Source: Aegilops tauschii subsp. strangulata (lineage: Eukaryota > Streptophyta > Magnoliopsida > Poales > Poaceae). Taken from it: a stretch of 64,000 bases of DNA. Location of the stretch: the NCBI RefSeq assembly GCF_002575655.3, contig NC_053040.3:459902780-459966779 (forward strand), read 5' to 3'. Position numbers and translations under genes: made by a program. The notes under the pieces are model-generated. The model was not told the DNA's origin. It did not search any database and saw nothing but the letters and a program-made list of their open reading frames with translations. This document shows positions 1 to 10,025 of the stretch, in pieces. Within the stretch, counting starts at the first letter, position 1. Every line of letters begins with the position of its first letter.

Positions 1-205
1 TAGAATAGTCATTAGGATCATATTCTGAACAAGAATCAACAGGTGGGGAGCGTATGAGTTTCATTGCATCCAGAATGGCACTCAATGCCTTGGTGCCAAT
101 TTTGTAAGTCATTGCAGTGTTTAGCTTCAAGAGTGGACTGCTGCTAGTGCGACACAAAGCAGTTACACAGATCATAGTGTAGATATAACGGGAAAACCTT
201 AAGCA
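1..205 (-). other. Possible partial coding exon, left edge of window
   Basis: The minus strand is open from a TGA at 206-208 to the window edge, about 68 codons. The composition looks protein-like (part reads TYKIGTKALSAILDAMKLIR). An AG just inside the 5' end could be a splice acceptor. I do not recognise a family and the frame is cut by the window edge. The GC-rich minus-strand ORF near 805-1041 could be an upstream exon, but no splice link was proven. It could be chance or an old transposon remnant. Confidence 0.3.
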
Positions 206-538
206 TCAGAGTAAAATCAGCAAAGTGGAACTTGTTGGAATATATGTGCTAGTATTGCCGGTACGGCTAGAAAGGCTTCGGATACCAGCTCTCTTCAAGT
301 GAAGGTGCGGTACTGTTAATATCAGTGTAACTCTCAAAGGCGACACAGCTCCCCGCATTTCCTTGCTATTCTTATAGGATTCAAGTGGGCAGACCACTAC
401 AAATCCTATTCCTATGTTTACAAGATCCTACGAATCAAAGAGGCTCAAAGTGTCCATCACAACCGACCGTATAGACCTCTACACTGCAAATGTCCCTGGT
501 CATCTTCAGTACAAGGAACATACTGTACTACTATCATA

Positions 539-699
539 CTCCCTCCGTTCCAAAATATAAGTCTTGGTAGATATTTCCACTATGGATCACATACAGATGT
601 ATCCAGATACATTTTAGAGTGTAGATTCACTCATTTTGCTCCATATGTAGTCCATGGTGGAATCTATACAAAGACTTGTATTTAGGAACGGAGAGAGTA
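539..699. mobile_element. Stowaway (Mariner) MITE
   Basis: The left end reads CTCCCTCCGTTCC and the right end GGAACGGAGAGAG, with TA dinucleotides at both boundaries. Length (about 161 bp) and termini fit Triticeae Stowaway MITEs. The ends are still nearly perfect inverted repeats. Confidence 0.85.
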
Positions 700-739
700 C
701 ATATTAAAGAAGAACGGAAGAGGAACATGGTAAAGAAGA

Positions 740-1655
740 GCAAGCAGATTTTGGATAATAAAATGTTGGTTGTGCAGTGCCCACACATGATGAACCAGAG
801 CGCATTAAGAATGCAACTCCCAGCTGCCTCTCGACCATTTCAGGCGGTTGGATGAAGATCCTACGTCTCCTAACCCTTCTTCTTCCTCGTCTCTGATTCT
901 TCCCATACAGAACACTGCACGGGCCGCCGGCCGGACCACCGGCCCCCACCGCCTGTGTTCCTCCGCCACCCCCACCCCCCACCCCCGCCCCAACCCCCAC
1001 CCGCGTCGAGTTTTCTTCATTCGGCGAGGCCCCACAACCACCCGAGCCCCTTCGATCGCACCGGCGAACTCCGGCGAGCTCTGAAAAATCGACTGACCCA
1101 GTTTTGAAATTTAGTCTACTGTGATTTAACTAGTGTGGAATATAAAAGGGGAAAACCAAAAGCATTGGGAGTATAGTGTTGAGCGTGCCATCGCGGATCT
1201 GAAGGTGCAAACCGGACAAAGGCAACTTCGCAACCAAGACAAGAAATCAGAGTAAAGCAGTGGCGATCTATTTTCTTGCTGCGATAAATAAGTTGAGCAG
1301 ATACGAAAGAGTACCGCCTCTGGTGCGGCGTCGTGTACGCATCTGCTGAGAATTTGACGGTGCTGCGCTAGCGATGGCTGTCGGTGGCGTGGAAGCAGAT
1401 CTAGGAGGGTAGACGGTGGCGGCAGGGCGCGGTGGACGAGACGGTCGTAGGAGCAGCGCCGGCAAGGTGGACGACGGCGGGGATGAATCGAGAGGACGGG
1501 ATGCAAGGATCCCGGTCCGAAGCCGTGGATGAGAGAGGTCGATCTCTTGTAATGGACGGCGGCGTCGGGGTATCAGCTCCGGCATGGTGGAGGAGGACGG
1601 CGGTGGATGGGGTGGCGGACGGCGGCGGACGGAGGAGGGTGGGGTGGAGAGGGTG
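740..1655. other. GC-rich stretch, no gene supported
   Basis: Two GC-rich blocks (about 850-1080 and 1340-1650) carry overlapping ORFs on both strands that are rich in Pro, Arg and Ser. Such ORFs arise from GC-rich sequence alone. I see no domain, TATA box or convincing splice sites. They could be exon 1 or promoter sequence of degraded genes. Confidence 0.4.
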
Positions 1656-1950
1656 TTTTGGCGCCCACGGAGTACGAATGGGGAAAAGGGAGGTAGAGAG
1701 GAAGGGGGAACCATGTATTCAGGGCGCACTCTTCTCAAATGCGAGGAAATTTACAAACTTAGCCCCCGTTTCAAATTTCTACTACATCACAGCAACATTA
1801 GTCGGTTGGGGATAGGACGGTAATCTCGCATACACCAAATATTTGCCACGAGAGTTTGTTTTTGGCGCCCACCGTGTATGAATATGAATCGGGGAGGAAG
1901 TCGATTTCGGCCGAGGACACACTGTGTTTTGGCGCCCACCGTGTATGAAT
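1656..1950 (+). repeat. Three dispersed copies of a 24-bp direct repeat
   Basis: A near-identical word beginning TTTTGGCGCCCAC and ending GAAT occurs at 1656-1679, 1860-1883 and 1927-1950. The last two copies are identical over 24 bp and 67 bp apart. The first differs at a few positions. The intervening sequence is not obviously repeated. Confidence 0.8.
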
Positions 1951-2480
1951 CCGGGTGAGAGGCGGTTACGTCACGTTTGGGTGAAATTACAAACCTACCC
2001 CTATCGAAACCTATAGAAATCCAGCAGATAGGCTTTGCGTGGCAGGGATAGGCAGTAGTGATTTCCATCTCGCAGATTTTGGTTTCGGGCGGTTACTGCG
2101 ACTTTCCCCGCTTCGTTCAAATTTTGCAGAGTGCACGTTTATCGTGCCAACTCAATTCGAATCCCGTTTGTATTCTATTTTTTTTCGGGTGGGATCCATT
2201 TTCAATTGGAATTACATTCTATATACATCATTTTTTATATATACTTTCAAAAGCACAACAAAGAATTCTGCTCCTTTATATGTATAATATGATTTACAAA
2301 TACAACGATCTCGAAATCTTAAGGTTGAATTCGAAAAAATTTAACCAAATTATGTTCTACTAAAATGTATGGATCAGTAATATCTACATATTAAATAACA
2401 TAGATGTGCATGAGTTCATATGAGTATGTATGTTTGATAGATCAATTTTGGTTCGAGTATGGATTACATGTATCATCATC
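1951..2480. other. AT-rich intergenic sequence
   Basis: AT-rich sequence with short ORFs lacking any recognisable motif. I see no gene or clear repeat. Confidence 0.5.
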
Positions 2481-2499
2481 TCGAATTCAAATATTTGAA

Positions 2500-2972
2500 T
2501 CCCTTTTTTGTTCACTCCTTTCACGCCCATCTCTCTCGCATGCATGCTCCTTCAGGTAGCTATCACTCTCTTTTCTCCAGCTCACCCGCACGCTCATTTC
2601 ATGTTTCTCCTATCCTCGCAAACATGGTCTCTCGACGTCTCCCTTGAGAAGTGTCACACTCTCCCTATCATTATACATTACACGGTTTTCATTATCTCTC
2701 ACGTCTCTACTGTTCTCTGGTATCACTCGGTACCTAAGCTTTCTTTTTCACCGCCACACACACAGTCTCCACTCGTCTTTCACTTTGTCTTTCTCTCTAT
2801 GGGATTCTCTCACACACCCTATATATCTCTACATATGAGTCATACCACTAAAATTACTCTCTCTCTCTCTCTCTCTCTCCTGTAGACACAACATTTGTTG
2901 CGGTCTCCTTTTCGTCTCCATCCCAGACTGACATTATTCATTTGTTTACCGATCAGACAACCCCGACTACCG

Positions 2973-3003
<31 letters not shown>

Positions 3004-3390
3004 ACAGACACACACACACAACTCCTGCTTCCACTCCCCTTCCCGACTACCGTCTCTCTCTCACACACACAAAACTCTCGCTTTCGCACCCCGACTCGTA
3101 TTTCCCTCACAAACATTTATCGACTAGCTAGCCTCTAGATAGGTTTATACACCCGCACACTCGTGCTTCCACCATCGCATACATGTCTCTCTCCCGCTCC
3201 TTGTATCTGTGTAGATTTTTCTTCCCTTCTTGAGACACGCCCTCTCGATCGTGCACACACACACACACTATCGCCTCATTTTAAGCTGATACCTATCGCA
3301 CACACACACTCCTTATGTCTTTGTCACACATGCACTCCGTCCTCCTCCACTCTCCCTCTCTCTCACACACACATGGGCTTTTTGCAACAA
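2500..3390 (+). repeat. Long pyrimidine-rich CT/CA low-complexity tract
   Basis: About 890 bp in which the plus strand is dominated by C and T, with uninterrupted CT runs near 2862-2880 and 2976-3003 and CA runs near 3005-3020, 3062-3072, 3253-3268, 3299-3310 and 3363-3373. ORFs here are Ser/Leu/His-rich by-products of the dinucleotide composition. A shorter similar tract lies at 8641-8870. Confidence 0.85.
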
Positions 3391-3392
3391 AT

Positions 3393-3826
3393 AGCAAGAT
3401 GCCCATGCGTTGCACGGAACATCAAGATGCATTTGTATGAGTAGTTTATCTTGTGGGGGAAAAGGATGAACGAGGGAAGGCCTTATTTGCAAATGTGGAG
3501 AGGGGTGTGGGTATCTTTTTGCAAAATTGCCATAGTTTCCTTCCTATCCGTCAGATATAGATCGGACGGCCTATATTGCAGGATGGCAGGCACACGATCA
3601 TCACTGACAATGCTTTTTATAAGAGTAGGGATAAAAAATAGAGTTGGTGATGATGGTGGGCCTGCCATCCTGCAATGTAGGTCGTCCGATTTATATCTGA
3701 CGGATAGGAAGGAAAATATGGCAATTTACCCGCACTCTTCACCACATTTGCAGATAAGGCCTTCCCTCGTTCATCCTTTTCTCCCACAAGATCTTGATGT
3801 TCCGTGCAATGCACGGGCATCTTGCT
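3393..3826. mobile_element. Fold-back/TIR element, complete copy
   Basis: The two ends form a long imperfect inverted repeat. The left reads AGCAAGATGCCCATGCGTTG and the right end is its near reverse complement. Pairing continues inward through the GGATAGGAAGG region, leaving a central segment of about 70 bp. There is no coding capacity. I found no convincing target-site duplication, so the superfamily stays open. A right-arm copy lies at 7246-7439, and related ends at 4016-4047 and 15690. Confidence 0.75.
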
Positions 3827-4015
3827 AGTAAGAGTAGAAATTAGACATATACCACTTCTCGAATCTTGAAACCAACAACATTCCTCCCTTATCTCATCAA
3901 AACCGCCAAAGGAATATCTTTTGAGTGAAACATAACATATTTTTAGTGATATACGTATTTCAAAACTAGCTTTTTTTTCTATCAAATTGGTGAATATGTA
4001 TTAATCTACTTTGAT

Positions 4016-4047
4016 CGTGTGGCAACGCATTGGCACATTGCTAGTAG
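4016..4047. repeat. Isolated terminus of the same TIR family
   Basis: The sequence GGCAACGCATTGGCACATTG followed by CTAGTA matches, with substitutions, the right end of the 3393-3826 element. The rest of the element is not evident to the left. Confidence 0.5.
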
Positions 4048-4640
4048 TTATTATAATTATTTGGACACCAGACAAACGGTGGAGTACATATACGAAGAGA
4101 AGAGGCGCACGCACGCAGTCGGCCTCTCGCTGTCTCGCACACATGAGTGTTACGTAAAGGCGACGTTAACAAATAAACCCTAAAACCCTAGGTGCACGAT
4201 TGCTGCATTCGCGGGTACCGGGTACGTGGTGGAGCACCTTTGTAGGAATAGTCAGCTCGCGTGATAATTTGATCCGTAGGAGTTGATGGTCGGGACCACA
4301 GGTGAACGACTTGGAGCGCGGTGGCTCGCCAGTTGCCACAGATCAAGTAGCCACATTTAAAATATCGTTTTTTAGCGGGGTTAAGAGTTCCGATTTTCAA
4401 TGGCGCGTTGTAAGTAGTAAGTAGTTTTTAGAACGATTGGTATGGAGCGAAAATGGAATTCATAGTACTACGTACCTCCTTGGCGTATGGTTGTATGGTT
4501 TTTTTTTTGCGATGGAGGTTGTATGGGTTTATGTTGCGAGATGTTGAACCTGGTAGTTCTAGGGCAAATGCTATGGTTTAGATTTAGATGCTGGTTTCAG
4601 TAATGAAAATCGGAAGGGGAAACCCTTCTTTGATTAAAAA
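4048..4640. other. Intergenic, nothing recognised
   Basis: A short minus-strand ORF (4188-4400) has no recognisable domain. Two CCCTAAA-like words at about 4177-4191 resemble the plant telo-box but are not a telomeric array. Confidence 0.5.
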
Positions 4641-4646
4641 AAACTA

Positions 4647-4774
4647 CTACCTCCATTCTGGTTTACTAGTCCCCATCGTACTTTGGGTCAAAGTTTGTCC
4701 ACGAATTTTACTTGTAAAATGTGAATGGAAAACGAGATTTTGTTATACCCAAACAAAAAAGGACTGGAGGGAGT
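4647..4774. mobile_element. Stowaway (Mariner) MITE, about 128 bp
   Basis: The ends read CTACCTCCATTCTGG and, inverted, GGACTGGAGGGAG. The interior (tttactagtccccatcgta) matches the type at 14684-15155, so they belong to one subfamily. Confidence 0.75.
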
Positions 4775-5345
4775 GATTGCTCTGACACGGACGCGACCTC
4801 TCATAGCGCAGGCATTGAACCGGCGCGCCGGCCAAGAGGGCCGCACTCGCTGCAGGCCCGGCTGAGCACGCCTCCTCGCCGCGTGCAACCAGCTTAAGAC
4901 TGCCCCGCCTGCCTTCATTGAATCCGCGCGTGTGCCGGCAACACGTCCTTCCGCGAGCCGGCAGGCATTTTAGAACACAAAAATGACTAAAATATAATTA
5001 ATTTACGCATGGTCTTGACTTGTTGTGCTCGCACTGGTAGCAGGAATTAGTAGAGGATTTTCTTTATTTATAACTCTCCTCACATTTTTTTGGCTTTGAA
5101 GTGAATCATGGTTGTGGACATTATGTATGAATGTGCAGATATCTGTGAACATGAGTTTGATGTGGAAGTTGAACTTGGAATGTCGGGCTTGCGCGTGAAC
5201 TATACCATGTCCAATGCTTCGTCTGTTATTGTTTGGAAAGTAATTGCTGTTATTACATGACCCAAAAAAACATTTTGTGCCACATCAGTAGATGCACGGA
5301 CATCACAACAGGCATGCTGATTGGATAAACATTTGAACCTAGCTA
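4775..5345. other. Intergenic, nothing recognised
   Basis: A GC-rich start (4790-4960) is followed by AT-rich sequence. It forms the 3' flank of the minus-strand gene at 5346-6132. No clear polyadenylation signal was pinned down. Confidence 0.5.
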
Positions 5346-6132
5346 TTATGAAGGAAATTTTGTATTGACAACATTTTTAGATAGCAGGAGACGCCTAGCC
5401 TGCTCTTCCTCTGCTAGCTTATTTCTGGCTTCTTCCATCTCTTCTTTGGCTTGGGTGAAGAGAGCATCTGATTGCTCTTTTCGCTTCTTCAGGAACTCAG
5501 CTACATTCTCAAGGGCTGTTGCACGCTTTCTTTCAGCCTTTACTAATGCCACGAGGACACGAACAGCTGACGACTCCACCTGGCTTGTGTGTAATCCAGC
5601 ATCATCTGGGAATTTGCACCTTGTGTCTAATCCAGCATCATTAGGGAACTGGCACCTTGTGTGTAATCCAGCCTCATTTTGGAAACATGATCTCGAGGTT
5701 GACCATACTTCCCTCCTCGCAGGAACTGCATCCTGACATGAAGTTACTTCTTTTTTAGATCAATACTCAGAGCAACTTAGATCCATTTAGTAGAAGCCAG
5801 ATAAACAGAACTCGGAGAAGTGAATTCAAAAGGAAAAATAAAAATAAAAATAGACTACAAGGTGAGAACACCCACTTCCTACATCAAGCTAAAAATGAAA
5901 GCATTAGGACGATTAAGACTCTTCTTATTACACATCGAAGAACACCACGCTTAAGAGAAACAGAAACTACAACATATACACATCGAAGAACACGAGGCTA
6001 CACAAAAGTAATTGAAAGGGTGTTACTTACCAAAGCTCGTTTTACAGGTTCGGTGCAGCTCCTCTTTAACTTGCCACGCTCCTTGAAGATGTCCCGAATA
6101 TACCGTGTTTGGTCTTCATTGCTCCTCTGCAT
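5346..6132 (-). CDS. Two-exon gene, coiled-coil protein of unknown function
   Basis: Exon 1 is 6031-6132: an ATG at 6130-6132 opens 34 codons ending at a perfect GTAAGT donor (6025-6030). Exon 2 is 5346-5732, preceded by a TGTCAG acceptor. Both junctions are phase 0 and the 298-bp intron is GT-AG. The joined product is 162 residues. Exon 1 is basic (part reads YIRDIFKERGKLKRSC). Exon 2 starts with three 12-residue repeats around the core (N/D)(E/D)AGL(H/D)T, spaced by FP(N/D)DAGL. It continues with a charged, probably helical segment (KKRKEQSDALFTQAKEEMEE) that should form a coiled coil, and ends at a stop at 5346. An in-frame TGA lies upstream of the ATG. A 16-codon upstream ORF (6182-6232) starts just at the edge of the next transposon. 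I know no function. More 5' exons cannot be excluded. Confidence 0.7.
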
Positions 6133-6364
6133 GTTCGCACTCGTGGTTTTAAAATCTCAACATGGCAAGAAAAATATACTACTAGTAATACTCGCGCATC
6201 TTGTGGGCAACATTAAAGCACTCGTCTGCCATGTTAGAGCATCTCCAACAGAATCGCAATGCGCGGCGCTTTAAAAAAGCGTTTACAGTGCTGAGATCGA
6301 GAAGTAGATACTAGAGAGTAGAGGATAGTTCTCAGCATAGATAGATAAAAAAAAGATAGTTCAA

Positions 6365-6949
6365 CTACTCCTCATCGTCCGACTCCTCCTTGGTGATGTC
6401 CTCCTCCGACGTCTGACTGTAGGCGTGAAGATACCGATCGTCGTCGGATTCCCAGGGCGACGCTGGTCCTAGCCTCATGTTGAATAGAGCGTCCGCTTTT
6501 CGCCTACGCTTGTCCTCGCGATAGGCGGCTCGCTCCGCCCTCCTCTTATCCCTCTCCGCCCTCCTTTGCGCGTAGAACTCGCGCTCTTTGATGATGTCAT
6601 GCGGGAAGTCTTGGCGCCACAGCGCCATGGCTTCCTCGTCCATCTCGGCGATGCCGAGACGGTGCTCCCGCCTCGGGTTGTCGCGACGATCCTCGTCGGT
6701 GCTAAGCCGCGGCAGAGGCGCGAGCTCCTGCGCCCGCTCCCGCGTCAGCATGTTGGGGAAGTTCAATGTTCTATGAGGCCACCGGAGGCGCCACAACGCC
6801 GCGTCGTACGCGCGGGCGGCCTCGTTGGCGGTGTCGAAATTGCCGAGGCCGAGGCGCATCCCACGGAACCGGATCTCGGCGGAGAAGCCGCCGGAGGGGC
6901 GCGCGCGGACGCCGCGGTTTCCCCAAGTTTCCCGGCGACGCGGCGGCAT
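6365..6949 (-). CDS. AP2/ERF-domain protein, 194 residues, transposon-associated
   Basis: I chose the start at 6947-6949 because it sits in a good plant context (GCCACCATG) and is followed directly by the AP2 region. The longer open frame upstream lacks a matching domain. Residues about 12-66 read as a compact AP2/ERF DNA-binding domain: RGVR, then an AEIRFRG strand, then LGNFDTANEAARAYDAALWR, then LNFPN. The remaining ~130 residues hold a Glu/Asp-rich link, a strongly basic helix (RRAERDKRRAERAAYRED) and an acidic tail (TSEEDITKEESDDEE). A nuclear transcription-factor-like role is inferred from the domain only. The domain is a few residues shorter than classic ERF domains. The frame is intact. 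A TATA box lies 110 bp upstream. A broken paralogue lies at 37111-37678. Confidence 0.75.
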   Translation of the reverse strand: MPPRRRETWGNRGVRARPSGGFSAEIRFRGMRLGLGNFDTANEAARAYDAALWRLRWPHRTLNFPNMLTRERAQELAPLPRLSTDEDRRDNPRREHRLGIAEMDEEAMALWRQDFPHDIIKEREFYAQRRAERDKRRAERAAYREDKRRRKADALFNMRLGPASPWESDDDRYLHAYSQTSEEDITKEESDDEE

Positions 6950-7056
6950 GGTGGCGCGGCGGCGGCGAGGCGAAAAAGAGCGGGGAGAGAGCGGTGGCGA
7001 GGCACAGAGCGGGGAGAGAGCGGTGGCAAGGCACAAAGCGGTGGGAGGGCGTTGGA

Positions 7057-7063
7057 TTTTATA
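7057..7063 (-). promoter_or_regulatory. TATA box of the AP2-domain gene
   Basis: On the minus strand the sequence reads TATAAAA, about 108 bp upstream of the chosen ATG, in an otherwise GC-rich region. The position fits a plant core promoter. Confidence 0.55.
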
Positions 7064-7245
7064 AAGCGCGCCGGACGCCGCGCGCCAAAACTAGCGCACG
7101 CCCGGCCGTTTTTCCCGCGCGCGCGCAATCCTTTCCCGACGTCTGCTATCTCTACTCTCTTCTCTACTGTTATATTTATTTAATATTTAATATTTAATAT
7201 TTATCTCTACTTCCTTTACTGTCTACTTTTTTTCTCTATACTTTT

Positions 7246-7439
7246 TTTCTTGCAATATAGGCCGTCCGATTTATATCTGACAGATAGGAAGGAAACAAAT
7301 GGGAATTTTGCAAAAAGATACCCATACCCCTCTCCAAATTTGCAAATAAGGCCTTCCCTCGTTCATCCTTTTCTCCCACAAGATAAACTACTCATACAAA
7401 TGCATCTTGATGCGTGCAACGCATGGGCATCTTGCTAGT
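7246..7439. mobile_element. Right arm of a TIR element (truncated copy)
   Basis: The sequence closely matches 3665-3826, the right arm of the complete element, including the words ATATCTGACAGATAGGAAGG and GGCCTTCCCTCGTTCATCC and the terminus GGGCATCTTGCTAG. The left arm is missing. The copy starts exactly where the AP2-bearing unit ends. Confidence 0.75.
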
Positions 7440-8237
7440 TCTAAAAACCTTTCCATCATTTGCCACACTACTGGTTGCAGATGAAAAACCTGGCCAAGCA
7501 TAGCGCGATACAGGAGCGACGCACAATTACAAGCTGATATTCTGTTGGACAATGGAGGCTATAACCAATTACTTTTACGGGAACAATAGCACCCAGGAAA
7601 TTTGAAGGGTAGGTATGAACAAAATTGGAACTGCACATGTACTGCTAAGTGATTCAATACACACATTACCAATCAAGGAGGAGAACGATGGTCGCGCGGC
7701 CTCTGTGAGTCATGGTCGACAACGGGAGTTAGTTCATTGTCCACAACGGTGGTACTTCTGCGCTTAGTGTCGGCTTCCGGGAAGCAGATCCGAGACCGTG
7801 GAAGACGATGCCGGGGAAGAGGCTCCGTGTACAACGACGACGGTGGACCGGCTCCAGTGCGGCGTACGAGGTCGTCGATGAGGTAGATGCGCTGCGGTGG
7901 ACGAGTGCGCCGATGTAAAGGGGAGGAGCACGAAGGCTGCGGTGCCGTGGAGAAGTCTATTTTGCGGTGGGGATAGAAAATGGGGAGTATTCAAGTGTAC
8001 TACTCTGGGTGCCGGGGTGGGGTTGGCTGGGTAGGGTGAACCTGAAGTTACGAAAACAGCCCCCTACCAAGCGTCATCCGTAGGCCTGTTCCGAAGGCTA
8101 TGATGGTAACTTCCCACTGCTCGAATCAGGGTCGCGGGAGATTTTCCCGCCGACCTCAAAATTTTGTGACACTGGACTCCCCGTGTGGCGTGTTGAGTGA
8201 TTCGGCTAAGCAACTAGCGAGTAGTAGTAGTAAACTC
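7440..8237. other. Intergenic, no gene supported
   Basis: A minus-strand ORF at 7764-7994 is Pro/Ser/His-rich without a domain. I cannot support a gene here. Confidence 0.45.
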
Positions 8238-8472
8238 TGCATATTAGGTTTGACCGAAGTCAAACTTCCTAAAGTTTGACCAAGTTTATAGAAAAATATA
8301 AACATTTACCATAACAAATATGTATGATGTGAAAGTACATTCAATAATGAATCTAATGGTATTTATTTGTTATTGTATATGTTAATATTTTTTGTTATAA
8401 GCTTTCTGAGAGTTTACAAAACTTGACTTTGACCAATGCTAATACGCGGACTTAAATAAAAACGGAGGGAGT
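8238..8472. mobile_element. Stowaway MITE, left end eroded
   Basis: The interior has the words GTTTGACCAAGTTTATAG and ACTTGACTTTGACCAA, typical of one Stowaway subfamily, and the right end reads AACGGAGGGAGTA. The left terminus has lost its CTCCCTCCGT end. The same subfamily was the target of the LINE at 11267-11662. Confidence 0.8.
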
Positions 8473-8640
8473 ACACATTTGTTTTCTTAGTTTGTAGTGA
8501 ACTAATCATTTGTTGAAATTGTGAAATAAATATATTAGGCTATTGACTTCGAATGTAATGGTCTATACAATTCAATAGTTACAATCATTGTCGAATCCCA
8601 AGATGTATACATGGTCTATAGTACTTCACAACATGCTCAA

Positions 8641-8870
8641 ACTCTCTCTCTCTCTCTCACACACACACAAAGTAAACTAGAAGACCGTTCTCTCATGTAT
8701 ACACAACGTATCGGCATCTGTCTATGTCTCACTCATGCATGATCATTTGCACATTCACACCTCTATGTCTGTATCACACGCACACCGTCTCCACATTGCC
8801 CTTCCGCCACAACACACATATGGACACATACACACGTTCTCTCTCAGTCACACACACAAAATCAGTATTA
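8641..8870 (+). repeat. CT/CA-rich low-complexity tract
   Basis: CT repeats run directly into CA repeats, with further CA-rich words (CACACGCACACCGTCTCCAC). It resembles 2500-3390 and may be a related but shorter copy. Confidence 0.75.
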
Positions 8871-9197
8871 AAAAAACTAGGGCGCACCTAAAACGTCCAA
8901 ATCCAAATAAACACGAACTAGAGCTAAATTCAAATATATGGAAATATTGCAGCGTCAAGAACTTTCACAGGAAAAAAAGTTGAGTAATATTCGAGGATTG
9001 TTTTCACACACACAAAAAGGTTCGGTGGATGTCCTTCGAGCGCAACACGGTGACGCACCGTTCGATCGACCACGCGGCCGCGGTTCACGCGCTTGCACAT
9101 GATTCCGTATCGTGGCTGTGGTACTAACTAATAAAAGCGCTGCCTAAGTCTAATGTTTACGTGTACTAGTACGGTTTTCTTTTAAGTTTGACCAACC
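8871..9197. other. Intergenic, nothing recognised
   Basis: Mixed sequence without ORFs of note. A TATATATAA run at about 9198-9207 could be a TATA box for the weak ORF that follows. Confidence 0.4.
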
Positions 9198-9331
9198 TTA
9201 TATATAAAACTAAAGTAAGCTCCCACACGCGCACTCATCAATATGCCGCCGCCGTTGCGCATGCCGGCGCCCGCCTGCTCCAGCCAACAATTTCTCGCCC
9301 ATCACCGCCGTGTCGCCACCATCCCTGTGCC

Positions 9332-9673
9332 ATGAAGCCGAAGGCTTGCCCGCTCACGTCGTCTGCAGTCCCTCCTCGCGATGCCGCCGCGCTGCCAAGC
9401 ACGCGAGCAGCTAGTGGAGCCGCGTCTATGCACGCAGCGTACGAAGAGGAGGATGAGCGCGTGCTCCAGCACGCCGTCGAGGAGGAACTAGCGTGTCATT
9501 GTCGTCTCCGCCCACGCGGAGGTGGCGCGCATGGTGGCTGTCATGGCGGAAGCCGGTCGCGCGCGCGTCGAGCCCGCAAACCGGGTGCGGACGCGGAATC
9601 TACCTTCGAGACCTTGAATGCCACGTGGATCCTGCAATCTGAAGGAGCAATTTGGGTCAGTCGACTCATGTGA
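9332..9673 (+). other. Weak candidate ORF, 113 codons
   Basis: A GC-rich open frame starts with ATG at 9332, about 130 bp after a TATATATAA run. The protein is Ala/Arg-rich with one acidic patch (YEEEDERVLQHAVEEEL). I recognise no domain, and a competing frame is equally open in the middle. The stop lies inside an inverted repeat (9649-9779), suggesting the end was created by a repeat insertion. Probably a gene relic or chance ORF. Confidence 0.25.
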
Positions 9674-9779
9674 GCCGTTTGATGCAACATGGATGGCTAG
9701 AAGGGCTTCTTCCACCTCTTCTGTCGTCTTCTTCCTTCGCTCCGTCGAACTTCTTTCACAAATCGACTGACCCAAATTA
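9649..9779. repeat. Short inverted repeat, about 16-bp arms
   Basis: The arm AATTTGGGTCAGTCGA at 9649-9664 is mirrored by TCGACTGACCCAAATT near 9764-9779, leaving a loop of about 100 bp. The word ATCGACTGACCCA also occurs near 1087. The arrangement looks like a tiny MITE, but I find no clear target-site duplication. Confidence 0.6.
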
Positions 9780-10025
9780 TACTACTAGTACGAACATATT
9801 AAGTACAGTAGGAACACGAAGATACGAGCAGTAGTACCAACTGCAAGAAGAACAGTAGTAAGACATAGTACTAGTACTACTGTACGTACTAAAGAGTTCA
9901 AATAACGAGAAAGAACATAAACATAGTTCTGGTGGGGCCTCAGCACAACACACCCTTGAAAATAAACTAAGCAACTAGTCCGCTTGACACTGCAGTAGAA
10001 CCAGCATGAGCGACGGCACTGCCAC

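Larger units (their letters stand above)
6235..7245 (-). mobile_element. Harbinger-like unit carrying an AP2/ERF-domain gene
   Basis: The left boundary reads TTA then GAGCATCTCCAACAG, a terminus typical of grass PIF/Harbinger MITEs. The AP2-domain gene occupies most of the interior. The opposite terminus is not visible: the unit runs into an AT-rich stretch with TTTAATA repeats and then abuts the arm of another TIR element at 7246. The unit is therefore truncated or rearranged on the right, and the capture reading is inference. A second AP2 unit lies at 36739-37965. Confidence 0.5.

Noticed and set aside
1126..1815. Several overlapping ORFs of 80-156 codons
   Set aside because: GC-rich sequence with open frames on both strands; no domain, no promoter and no splice sites that I could support.
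2860..3003. Possible CRISPR-like array
   Set aside because: Simple CT/CA repeats without spacers; the genome is plant nuclear.
4177..4191. Telomere-like CCCTAAA words
   Set aside because: Only two imperfect units; a telo-box-like word, not an interstitial telomere.
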